A stretch of DNA of 29,904 bases from a virus, in the IMG/VR virus record IMGVR_UViG_3300025892_001625, positions 1 through 29,904 of that record; one strand, 5' to 3'. Under the pieces are notes generated by a model. That model did no database searches. It was not told the origin of the DNA and worked only from the letters and a program-made list of their open reading frames with translations. A program made the translations under genes and the position numbers. Positions 7,851-14,101 of this stretch are shown piece after piece (position 1 is the stretch's first letter; every line of letters starts with the position of its first letter).

Positions 7851-8177
7851 ATGGAAATGAATGCATATCAAGCGGCAGCAAGGGAAACAGCAGTGTTCCC
7901 CCCGGACCAGGGTATTGTGTATACTGCTTTGGGTCTAGCTAGCGAAGCGGGCGAAGTAGCCGACAAAGTTAAAAAGGCAATCCGAGATAATGATAGTGTT
8001 TTCTCTGAAGAGGTTCAGGGTAGCATCATGAAAGAACTGGGTGATGTGCTGTGGTACGTTTCTGGCCTTGCTTGGGAGCTTGGGTATACTCTGGATCAGG
8101 TAGCCGAGGCTAATATCGCAAAGTTGTCTAGCAGATATGACCGGGGTAAGATTGGTGGATCGGGAGATGACCGATAA
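7851..8177 (+). CDS. MazG-like nucleotide pyrophosphohydrolase
   Basis: A 108-aa MazG-family protein. The metal-binding helices are intact: Glu32-x2-Glu35 (GLASEAGEVADK) and Glu62-x2-Asp65 (KELGDVLWYV), the EXXE...EXXD signature of all-alpha NTP pyrophosphatases. These enzymes hydrolyse (d)NTPs to monophosphates. In phages they are thought to cleanse modified nucleotides or to lower (p)ppGpp-type stress signalling; the sequence does not distinguish these. ATG 7851 has a good Shine-Dalgarno (AGGAGA, about 5 bases upstream). It overlaps the DUF932-like gene by 11 bases. Confidence 0.9.
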   Translation: MEMNAYQAAARETAVFPPDQGIVYTALGLASEAGEVADKVKKAIRDNDSVFSEEVQGSIMKELGDVLWYVSGLAWELGYTLDQVAEANIAKLSSRYDRGKIGGSGDDR

Positions 8178-9126
8178 GGCATGGTCCACCCTTGTAACTG
8201 GTAGGGCAGCGGGCGACGGTACATACGAAGTTGACGATATCTTACGGAAGGGGTTAGCCGACTACTTAGTAGTCACTAACCCTATTTTCGTGTATGACCG
8301 CTTTCAGGATACTTATGTACAAATCCCCAATCGCTTTGCTACTGGACGTGAAGTAGCGTGTGGTGAAACCTGCCGTTTAGACAGTTGGGAAGTTGTTAAA
8401 GACCGTTACGAGGTTGAGCAAAACCGTAAGATTTTGTCTCGGGCTATTTCCTTAGTCAACAAGTATGGTGACGCCGCTAAGTTGATGGGCTGCGGTGTGT
8501 TAGATGGTGGCCGTAAGTTTTTTGCGGTGGTACACACCGGGTCACTATCTATTACCACAGCTAGCAGTGAGACAGACGTAGTTGATTCATACGTGGTCGT
8601 CATGTCATCCCACGATGGCAGTATTCCAATCTGTTACTACAATCTTGACACCCGGCGCAACACTCATAGTGTCTACAGATTTAACGCCTCTAAAGAGTGC
8701 GAGTTCAGTGTGCGTAAGCGCCATACGCCTAGTGAAGCCGACTTAGACGGCGAAGCTAAAGAGGTATTGAACATGCGTGCTTCGTGGTCGCAGCATGTTG
8801 TGAACACTATTAGTAATATGTCTGTTCCAGTTTCAGAGACCTATATTGAAACCGCACTGGAAACCGTGTGGCCTCTTCAGACTGCAAATACAGAGAAGAA
8901 GCGGGAACACATCGAGTCAGTACACAGTAGGGTCAAAACGCTTTACTCGTCTTCGCACAACAGTGGTTCTTATGGGCCTAGTAAGTGGGCTTTATTTAAC
9001 GCCATGACTGAGTATATTGATTTCCATAGAAACATCCCAGACAGGGAAGCGGCACAGCACGCCTTAGAGATTGACAACTTCAGTCATCGCCTAAAACTGG
9101 AGGTGCATAAGTGCTTGAGTTCCTAA
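8167..9126 (+). CDS. DUF932 / phage-plasmid-like protein
   Basis: A 319-aa protein resembling the DUF932 (phage/plasmid-like TIGR03299) family. The central part has the family pattern: KFFAVVHTGSL (residues about 110-120), a DSYVVVMSSHDGS segment with the SxHDGS signature, then a beta-rich stretch with TRRNTHS in place of the usual RVVCxNT. Such proteins are common in phages and plasmids; their biochemical role is unknown. The first start in the open frame is 8137, but ATG 8167 follows a GGTGG purine stretch and gives only a short overlap with mazG. It overlaps the next gene by 16 bases. Confidence 0.75.
   Translation: MTDKAWSTLVTGRAAGDGTYEVDDILRKGLADYLVVTNPIFVYDRFQDTYVQIPNRFATGREVACGETCRLDSWEVVKDRYEVEQNRKILSRAISLVNKYGDAAKLMGCGVLDGGRKFFAVVHTGSLSITTASSETDVVDSYVVVMSSHDGSIPICYYNLDTRRNTHSVYRFNASKECEFSVRKRHTPSEADLDGEAKEVLNMRASWSQHVVNTISNMSVPVSETYIETALETVWPLQTANTEKKREHIESVHSRVKTLYSSSHNSGSYGPSKWALFNAMTEYIDFHRNIPDREAAQHALEIDNFSHRLKLEVHKCLSS
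9099..9104 (+). promoter_or_regulatory. Strong Shine-Dalgarno deciding a GTG start
   Basis: GGAGGT lies seven bases before GTG 9111, inside the end of the DUF932-like gene. It supports GTG 9111 as the start of the oxygenase gene. Confidence 0.75.
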
Positions 9127-9674
9127 GTGACGACTTTGCTTTAATTTACAATTTCTCGCCAGACTGTGAAAGCCTTTTGCATATGGTTCAAAATCCTCGT
9201 GACGGTGAGATTATGGAGATGCCTGACCGGTGCTACAATTTTTTTACTCGGCATCTTATCAATGGCGGCAGTGCTGATAGCGTGGAAGACCAGATCATCT
9301 TGACTTATTCGCAGTCTATAGCTGATGCGTTAAAAGAAGCGTTTGACTTTGATGCTGTAGTGAATAGCTCACTACCTGCTGTGATCTATCCTGAGGGATG
9401 TGATATGGGTTTACATGATGACTTGTATCATAACTCGGATGATCCTGAAAAGCGAGAAAACGTTCATGTATTTAGTTCGGTGCATTACTTGAACAGCGGC
9501 TACGACGGGGGAGAGTTAGTTTTCCCAGACATGGATATTGTCATTACCCCTGAGCAAAACCTATTGCTATTGTTTGCATGTCACTACAAGCACATGGGCA
9601 ACCCGGCAACAAACGGCATCAAAATGTCGTCCACTAAATTTTGGAGAGATAAAAATGCAGAATCAGCAGTTTAG
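9111..9674 (+). CDS. Prolyl-4-hydroxylase-like Fe(II)/2-oxoglutarate oxygenase
   Basis: A 187-aa protein with a P4Hc-type double-stranded beta helix. The iron ligands are His102-x-Asp104 (GLHDD) and distal His161 (YKHMGNPATNG). A SSVHYLNSGYDGGELVFPD segment (residues 122-140) matches the family's YLNxxYxGGELxFP core. The residue that normally binds the 2-oxoglutarate carboxylate (Arg, ten residues after the distal His) appears as Lys171, a known conservative replacement in the family. GTG 9111 is the start, with GGAGGT upstream. Phage P4H-like enzymes are thought to hydroxylate proteins or small molecules; the target here is unknown. It overlaps the FkbM-like gene by 20 bases. Confidence 0.86.
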   Translation: MLEFLSDDFALIYNFSPDCESLLHMVQNPRDGEIMEMPDRCYNFFTRHLINGGSADSVEDQIILTYSQSIADALKEAFDFDAVVNSSLPAVIYPEGCDMGLHDDLYHNSDDPEKRENVHVFSSVHYLNSGYDGGELVFPDMDIVITPEQNLLLLFACHYKHMGNPATNGIKMSSTKFWRDKNAESAV

Positions 9675-10245
9675 CCCTAGCGAGCAAGAGAACTTTGTTA
9701 TCGCAGTGACCCAACTAAAGAAGGGTGGTCATTATGTTGAACTAGGTGCTTTTAATTCCCACGAGGGTAGTAACACCCGTATTCTTGAAGAGGATTTCAA
9801 TTGGAACGGTGTGTCGTTTGAAATTGACTCTGAGCGTAAGGCGCAGTTTGTTTCCAATAGGAAGAACCCTTGTTTTGGTGATGCGCTGAGCTTTGACTAT
9901 ACAGAGTATTTCAAGGCGCAGGAGTGGCCTAAGCAGATTGACTTTCTGCAAGTTGATATTGACAACGGGTATGATCAAGCTATGCGGCCTGAGGGAAGTC
10001 CGTACACTTCTTTGCTTGGGCTGATCTCTTTACCTCTTACTGTTTATCGGTTTTCGGTTATCACGTTTGAGCATGATGCTAACATGTACTTTCGGAACGA
10101 ATCTATTCGTGATGCACAACGAGAGATTCTAGACGCCTTAGGCTACACACTAGTGGTCAGGACTATACATGAAGACTGGTGGGTCGATCCTACTGTTATT
10201 GAGCCAGACACCTACCGGCAACAGTTGAGGTGGGAAGTTCTTTAG
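9655..10245 (+). CDS. FkbM-like methyltransferase
   Basis: A 196-aa protein resembling FkbM-family SAM-dependent methyltransferases. Visible signatures are YVELGAFNSHEGSNT (SAM-binding loop), GVSFEID (acidic residue after strand 2), IDFLQVDIDNGYD (the D/E pair typical of FkbM proteins) and a C-terminal GYTLVVRTIHEDWWVDP segment. FkbM enzymes usually O-methylate sugars or small molecules. ATG 9655 has the Shine-Dalgarno GGAGAG seven bases upstream; the frame also opens at 9538 inside the oxygenase gene, which is less likely. Its TAG stop (10243-10245) overlaps the convergent terminase stop in the four bases TTAG. Confidence 0.83.
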   Translation: MQNQQFSPSEQENFVIAVTQLKKGGHYVELGAFNSHEGSNTRILEEDFNWNGVSFEIDSERKAQFVSNRKNPCFGDALSFDYTEYFKAQEWPKQIDFLQVDIDNGYDQAMRPEGSPYTSLLGLISLPLTVYRFSVITFEHDANMYFRNESIRDAQREILDALGYTLVVRTIHEDWWVDPTVIEPDTYRQQLRWEVL

Positions 10246-11558
10246 ATGATGATTTCAATCTTACGTCGGATACCCATACCTAATCCGGCGCATAGGTTGA
10301 AGGCGTGGGTGGCGGCGTCAACTTGATCGTCGTGGACTCGTGCTTCGGGAAAGGACGACATTTCATCAATGAAGTCTGTGGTCCAGTCGCCTCGTACTAG
10401 CCGCACGTTTCCGTTAGCTACAGCCGCTGCAAATGGCTTTGCTCTCGTTACTTTGTCACCTGTGGCTCGTTGCCCTGAGAAGGTGTAACCGGGTAGGACG
10501 TACCGAGCGTATTGGTCCACTAAGTTTTTACCTGCTGATCCCGGTTCTTGCTCCATCTGGATTGTTATTTCGGGTCCGTCCTCTTCAGCAGTTTCTTTAA
10601 TAAACTTTTCAACCTTCTCGCCTTTCGCACGAATGCGGCGTACATCTAGGATGTAAAAGACACCGTTATCAAATGCTCCGAGGCATCCAACGGTCCAGTC
10701 AGGGTCAGGATTAGAGCTAGACGGTTCGGTTCCGGCCAAGTCCCAGAAGCGTACTACAGTTGTGTCTTTACTTAAGTCAGGCATTTCGCTTGGCTCAATA
10801 ATCTCAAAGCTACTACGATCAAACATTGATCCTAGTGTCGTTGCCCACCAGTCACCAAACTCTAGACGCTTTCGTTCGATGGGGTCTAGCTCTGCGAGCA
10901 TGGTACGGTAGGAATCTGGGTCAATTCCGGGGTTGTCAGTCAGCATTGAGGGAATAAAGATACGCCCCTTGGTTTTACCTTCAACTAGGAAACGTTGACG
11001 GACCCAGTTAGGTGCAGGGTTAGTTGCACAGCGCATTCTGAGAGGGACCGAAGCTAGTGGGCCACTTGCAGGGCGGCGCAAACGTGAGAACATGTACCGA
11101 TAATCTGCTTCTCTAATTTCGGTAACCTCATCCATTCCGATGAACTGAAACTCTGAACCCTTGTACCGCAAATAGTCGTTGACGTTATTTAGGTAACCGA
11201 ATGTTATTCGTGCCCCATTGGGAAACGTTGCAGTGTAAGCATTTGCGTTCCAGTGTACATCGTCAAACTGCATAATCCATTCTCTGAAACGGTCCATTAG
11301 AGCGCCAGGTAGGGCAAGGTCAGCGTATGTACGCCTAAACAAAATAGCACTGTAGTTTGGAATGTCCACGTATTGTAGAGCGGCCATAATCAGTGCTGAG
11401 GATTTGCCTCCACCTGCGGCTCCACCAAACATTACTTCTTGTCCTTCTGATCGGAGAAAAACTTTTTGCGTTAGCGATGGTTCTTCAACCCAGTAATCAG
11501 ATCGCTTTGGTTCCAAGTATGCTTTGATTTTTTCCCAGTCGGGAGTCTCTGTGGACAT
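10242..11558 (-). CDS. terL: Terminase large subunit
   Basis: A 438-aa two-domain packaging motor. N-terminal ATPase: Walker A GGAAGGGKSS (45-54), Walker B FIGMDE with Asp143-Glu144. C-terminal RNase H-like nuclease: Asp273 (FWDLAGT), Glu336 (MEQEPG) and Asp414 (HDDQVD), the three metal-binding acidic residues. It moves DNA into the prohead and cuts the concatemer. The frame opens at TTG 11579, but ATG 11558 is preferred because AGGAG (complement of 11569-11573) lies about ten bases upstream. It is the only - strand gene, convergent with the FkbM gene and divergent from the portal operon. No small terminase is recognised nearby. Confidence 0.95.
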   Translation of the reverse strand: MSTETPDWEKIKAYLEPKRSDYWVEEPSLTQKVFLRSEGQEVMFGGAAGGGKSSALIMAALQYVDIPNYSAILFRRTYADLALPGALMDRFREWIMQFDDVHWNANAYTATFPNGARITFGYLNNVNDYLRYKGSEFQFIGMDEVTEIREADYRYMFSRLRRPASGPLASVPLRMRCATNPAPNWVRQRFLVEGKTKGRIFIPSMLTDNPGIDPDSYRTMLAELDPIERKRLEFGDWWATTLGSMFDRSSFEIIEPSEMPDLSKDTTVVRFWDLAGTEPSSSNPDPDWTVGCLGAFDNGVFYILDVRRIRAKGEKVEKFIKETAEEDGPEITIQMEQEPGSAGKNLVDQYARYVLPGYTFSGQRATGDKVTRAKPFAAAVANGNVRLVRGDWTTDFIDEMSSFPEARVHDDQVDAATHAFNLCAGLGMGIRRKIEIII

Positions 11559-11564
11559 ATCTGC

Positions 11565-11599
11565 TTGTCTCCTAGACAAATAAACGGTACAGTATACTT
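11565..11599 (+). promoter_or_regulatory. Predicted leaderless promoter for the head operon
   Basis: -35 TTGTCT (11565-11570), 17-bp spacer, -10 TACAGT (11588-11593), six bases, then ATG 11600. The predicted +1 is the A of the ATG of the 52-aa membrane protein gene. The -35 overlaps the region encoding the terminase Shine-Dalgarno on the other strand. Confidence 0.6.
11591..11596 (-). promoter_or_regulatory. Possible -10 element for the terminase gene
   Basis: Read on the - strand this is TATACT, about 33 bases from the terminase ATG, leaving a leader that includes the AGGAG site. No good -35 is seen at 16-18 bp (CGATTT at 17 bp), so the call is weak. It overlaps the + strand -10 (11588-11593). 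Confidence 0.35.
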
Positions 11600-11758
11600 A
11601 TGAAGAATCTTCTAAATCGTTCTGGCGCTGCTCATATCATGATGGGCGCTGGTATAGTATTAATAGGCTTTGGTATTAGTATACTCAGTTTGGGGTGGGG
11701 TCTGGCAAGCGCTGGCTTTGCTTGTGGAATTTACGGCTATCTCTTAGGGGCTGAATAA
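11600..11758 (+). CDS. 52-aa small membrane protein
   Basis: A 52-aa protein (MKNLLNRSGAAH start) dominated by hydrophobic residues. Residues about 13-32 (MMGAGIVLIGFGISILSLGW region) form one membrane span, and a second short glycine/alanine-rich stretch (33-50) may form another. It has a basic N-terminus and an acidic C-terminus, as in small phage membrane or holin-like proteins, though a lysis role is only a guess. The ATG coincides with the predicted +1 of a promoter, and the TAA stop shares a base with the portal ATG (TAATG), so it is the first cistron of the head operon and likely couples portal translation. Confidence 0.72.
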   Translation: MKNLLNRSGAAHIMMGAGIVLIGFGISILSLGWGLASAGFACGIYGYLLGAE

Positions 11759-13224
11759 TGGCGTGGAACTCAAGTTCAAATAAATCTCTTCAAGACGCAA
11801 TCTCGGGGCAGCAAAAGGCTGCTTCTGTTTCTGTAGGCGCACCAGTCTCGTACAGCCCGTCGTTGACCGGTAATGATCGTGGGTATCACGATGGTTGGGA
11901 TATCACTAAGGCTTATAAAGAGGGTGTGGCTAAGGTTACTTGGGTGTTCCGCTGTATTGATGTTATTTCATCGAACCAGGCACGTCTACCTATGATGTTC
12001 CGTAAAGACAACAATCCGTTTGGTGAGGTTGTCGGGGATCACTCTATGTTGAAATTGTTCAACAACACTGCAAATGACGGAGAGAATGCGTTTGCCTTCA
12101 GGTATCGTTTATCTGCGCAGTTGCTGATTAGTAGCCGTGGTGTCTTTGTTGAGATTGTTAGGGGACGTGGCGGTAAGCCTATTGCGTTACACCTGCTACC
12201 CCCACAGAACACTTCGCCTATTCCCGATGTAAACAAGTTTGTGAAGGGGTTTGAGGTTAAGATCAGTGCGATGGAAAAGCGTACTATTAAACCTGAGAAC
12301 GTTATTTGGATTCGCCGCCCGCATCCACTAGACCCTTATCTGTCTATGACTCCGATGGAGGCAGCAGGTGTTGCTATTGAGTTAGAGAACTTGGCTAAGA
12401 TTTATAACCGCAACTTCCTGATTAACGATGGACGACCGGGTGGGCTGTTGGTTCTCCGTAGCGAGATTGCTGACGAAGATAAAGAGGAACTTCGTTCCCG
12501 GTTCCGTGGTAATATTGGCCGTGCAGGATCGGTTGGTGTCATCTCATCGGATGACGGTGCCGATTTCGTAGACACTGCTGCCAGTCCACGAGATGCCGCT
12601 TACGTACAGATGCGTACTATTACAAAAGAAGAGATTCTTGCTGCGTTTGGTGTGCCTGAGTCTATCATTGGTAACTCGTCTGGTCGGACTTTCTCTAACG
12701 CTATGGAGGAAGGTAAGGTTTTCTGGATGGAAACCATGTCTCCGCACCTTGACTTGATTGCTCGTTCCTTTGATAAGATTGACGATTCTTTCTTTGTGGA
12801 TTTTGATGTGAACAACGTTCCCATTCTTGTCCTCGCTAAGCAAGAGCGTGAGCGTCACCATCTTACAGAGTTTCAGACTGGCTTGATTAGTGCCAATGAA
12901 TACCGTGAATCATCCGGCAGGAAAAAGGTTGTTTCCGACATTGCGGACTCTCTTCTTTCTAACCCGAACCAGACCCCAATTGCAAATACCGAAAAGCCCA
13001 TGAATGATCAGGGTAATGTCGAAGAGGGTGTGCCGCTAGATGTTCAGGCACAGAATGCGCAGCAGTCAGTGGTCACAGAGTTTAGCCCAGAAGAGGGCGG
13101 CTTTGTTGAAGCCGGTACTGTAACAGGTACTGAAAATATTGAAGCTCCTGCATCCCAAGTTCCAAGCGAATTAGAGGGCGATGAAGCGGAGGGTAAGAAG
13201 AGTGTCCCTTTTCAGCAGGTCTAA
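11758..13224 (+). CDS. Portal protein (HK97-type)
   Basis: A 488-aa HK97/SPP1-type portal, forming the dodecameric ring through which DNA is packaged. Recognisable segments are WVFRCIDVIS near residue 62, a VIWIRRPHPLDPY stretch, the core helices with TPMEAAGVAIELENLAKIYN, the GRPGGLL region, and ILAAFGVPESIIGNSSGRTF, a signature of the family. Residues after about 405 form a Glu/Gln-rich, probably disordered tail. The frame ends at TAA 13222-13224, but a -1 slippery heptamer just before the stop would fuse it to the MuF-type frame, giving a product of about 749 aa. It is likely made in both forms. Confidence 0.94.
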   Translation: MAWNSSSNKSLQDAISGQQKAASVSVGAPVSYSPSLTGNDRGYHDGWDITKAYKEGVAKVTWVFRCIDVISSNQARLPMMFRKDNNPFGEVVGDHSMLKLFNNTANDGENAFAFRYRLSAQLLISSRGVFVEIVRGRGGKPIALHLLPPQNTSPIPDVNKFVKGFEVKISAMEKRTIKPENVIWIRRPHPLDPYLSMTPMEAAGVAIELENLAKIYNRNFLINDGRPGGLLVLRSEIADEDKEELRSRFRGNIGRAGSVGVISSDDGADFVDTAASPRDAAYVQMRTITKEEILAAFGVPESIIGNSSGRTFSNAMEEGKVFWMETMSPHLDLIARSFDKIDDSFFVDFDVNNVPILVLAKQERERHHLTEFQTGLISANEYRESSGRKKVVSDIADSLLSNPNQTPIANTEKPMNDQGNVEEGVPLDVQAQNAQQSVVTEFSPEEGGFVEAGTVTGTENIEAPASQVPSELEGDEAEGKKSVPFQQV

Positions 13225-13237
13225 AGTTTGGTGACCT
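13188..13237 (+). promoter_or_regulatory. Predicted -1 programmed ribosomal frameshift signal
   Basis: In the 28-base overlap of the portal frame and the -1 frame, the heptamer C CCT TTT (13206-13212) matches X XXY YYZ in the portal frame. A Shine-Dalgarno-like GGAGGG (13188-13193) lies 12 bases upstream, as in dnaX-type stimulators. Four bases downstream, AGGTC (13217-13221) can pair with GACCT (13233-13237), a weak hairpin with an 11-base loop. Confidence 0.7.
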
Positions 13238-14006
13238 AGGTAGATACACAACTTGGGAAGAAAAAGCTCTATATAGGATTGAGTCGTTAGAAGATCAACT
13301 GTCTAAGCAGTTAGACGCTATTATTGACGCTCAAGAGCAGACAGTTCTTGATGCCATTAGCACACAGGCCACATCGGCTTTACTGACATTAGGGGAAGAC
13401 GCCAACTTCGCTTCAATTGTCCCTATGTCGGCTTTAGCTGTAAGTACCATCCCTCTCACAGACTCAATGAAAGACATTTACCAGCAGGCAATTTCTGACA
13501 ATATAGAAGAAGGTTATGGGGAATCTGTAACCGCAGAGCAGGCAGATGCCGCAATCTCTGAGCACCTAGCTACGGTAAACAATTTCAACTCCACGACACA
13601 GGACCAAGTTGAAGTTTCCTTGGCCTCTGCATCGTTAGGGCGTGACAAGGACGGTAATGATCTAAACATTACTTTCAAGATTATTTTGGCTACGGTGCTT
13701 GTTAAAGCAGTTTTCAATAAATTGCGGAGTAATCGCAAGTCTATGATTGTAGACTCGGCTGTTCTTGGCCCATATAATCAGGGACTGTATGATTCTGCTG
13801 CTAATGCTGATATTGGTCTGAATAAAGAGTGGATTTCGTTGAAGGACGAGAGCGTGCGGATCAGTCACCGACAATTACACGGCGATAAAGTCCCTGTTAG
13901 TAGTGCCTTTTATGTGGATGGTACTCCGATCAGATTCCCGAAAGACCCTTTGGCCCCTCCGGGATTGACAATTAATTGCCGTTGCGTATTAAAGTTTACG
14001 AGATAA
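13212..14006 (+). CDS. MuF-type head morphogenesis domain (frameshift extension of portal)
   Basis: This frame encodes the C-terminal signature of Mu gpF/SPP1 gp7 head morphogenesis proteins: ISHRQLHGDKVPVSSAF, then PxDPLAPPG and INCRC near the end. Upstream is about 70 residues of clearly protein-like, helical sequence (TWEEKALYRIESLEDQLSKQ). No ATG, GTG or TTG occurs in the frame between its opening (13197) and ATG 13425, well inside the domain. Entry by -1 frameshifting from the portal at 13206-13212 would give a 264-aa extension. Portal-MuF fusions are known as single ORFs in other phages. A lone sequencing indel or reinitiation at ATG 13425 (193 aa) are the alternatives. Confidence 0.8.
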   Translation, partial: SAGLKFGDLGRYTTWEEKALYRIESLEDQLSKQLDAIIDAQEQTVLDAISTQATSALLTLGEDANFASIVPMSALAVSTIPLTDSMKDIYQQAISDNIEEGYGESVTAEQADAAISEHLATVNNFNSTTQDQVEVSLASASLGRDKDGNDLNITFKIILATVLVKAVFNKLRSNRKSMIVDSAVLGPYNQGLYDSAANADIGLNKEWISLKDESVRISHRQLHGDKVPVSSAFYVDGTPIRFPKDPLAPPGLTINCRCVLKFTR

Positions 14007-14035
14007 TATATAAAACCTTCGCACACTTTTATATA
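14007..14035. repeat. Perfect AT-only inverted repeat (hairpin)
   Basis: TATATAAAA (14007-14015) and TTTTATATA (14027-14035) are perfect 9-bp inverted repeats around an 11-base loop, starting directly after the MuF stop codon. The stem has no G-C pair and is not followed by a clean T tract, so it is not a typical terminator. It could be a protein-binding site or an RNA processing site. Confidence 0.55.
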
Positions 14036-14091
14036 AATGCTCTCTAATGGTTCAGTTACAGAGTGTACTATATGAGTGTCGCAGTATTCTT

Positions 14092-14097
14092 AAGGAG
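14092..14097 (+). promoter_or_regulatory. Shine-Dalgarno deciding the protease start
   Basis: AAGGAG lies four to five bases before ATG 14102. It favours this start over the in-frame GTG 14063, which would encode 13 extra residues and lacks a binding site. Confidence 0.8.
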
Positions 14098-14101
14098 AGT
14101 C

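Noticed and set aside
13425-14006. A separate 193-aa gene starting at ATG 13425
   Set aside because: The upstream 200 bases in the same frame are clearly coding and ATG 13425 has no Shine-Dalgarno; a frameshift extension of the portal explains the frame better.
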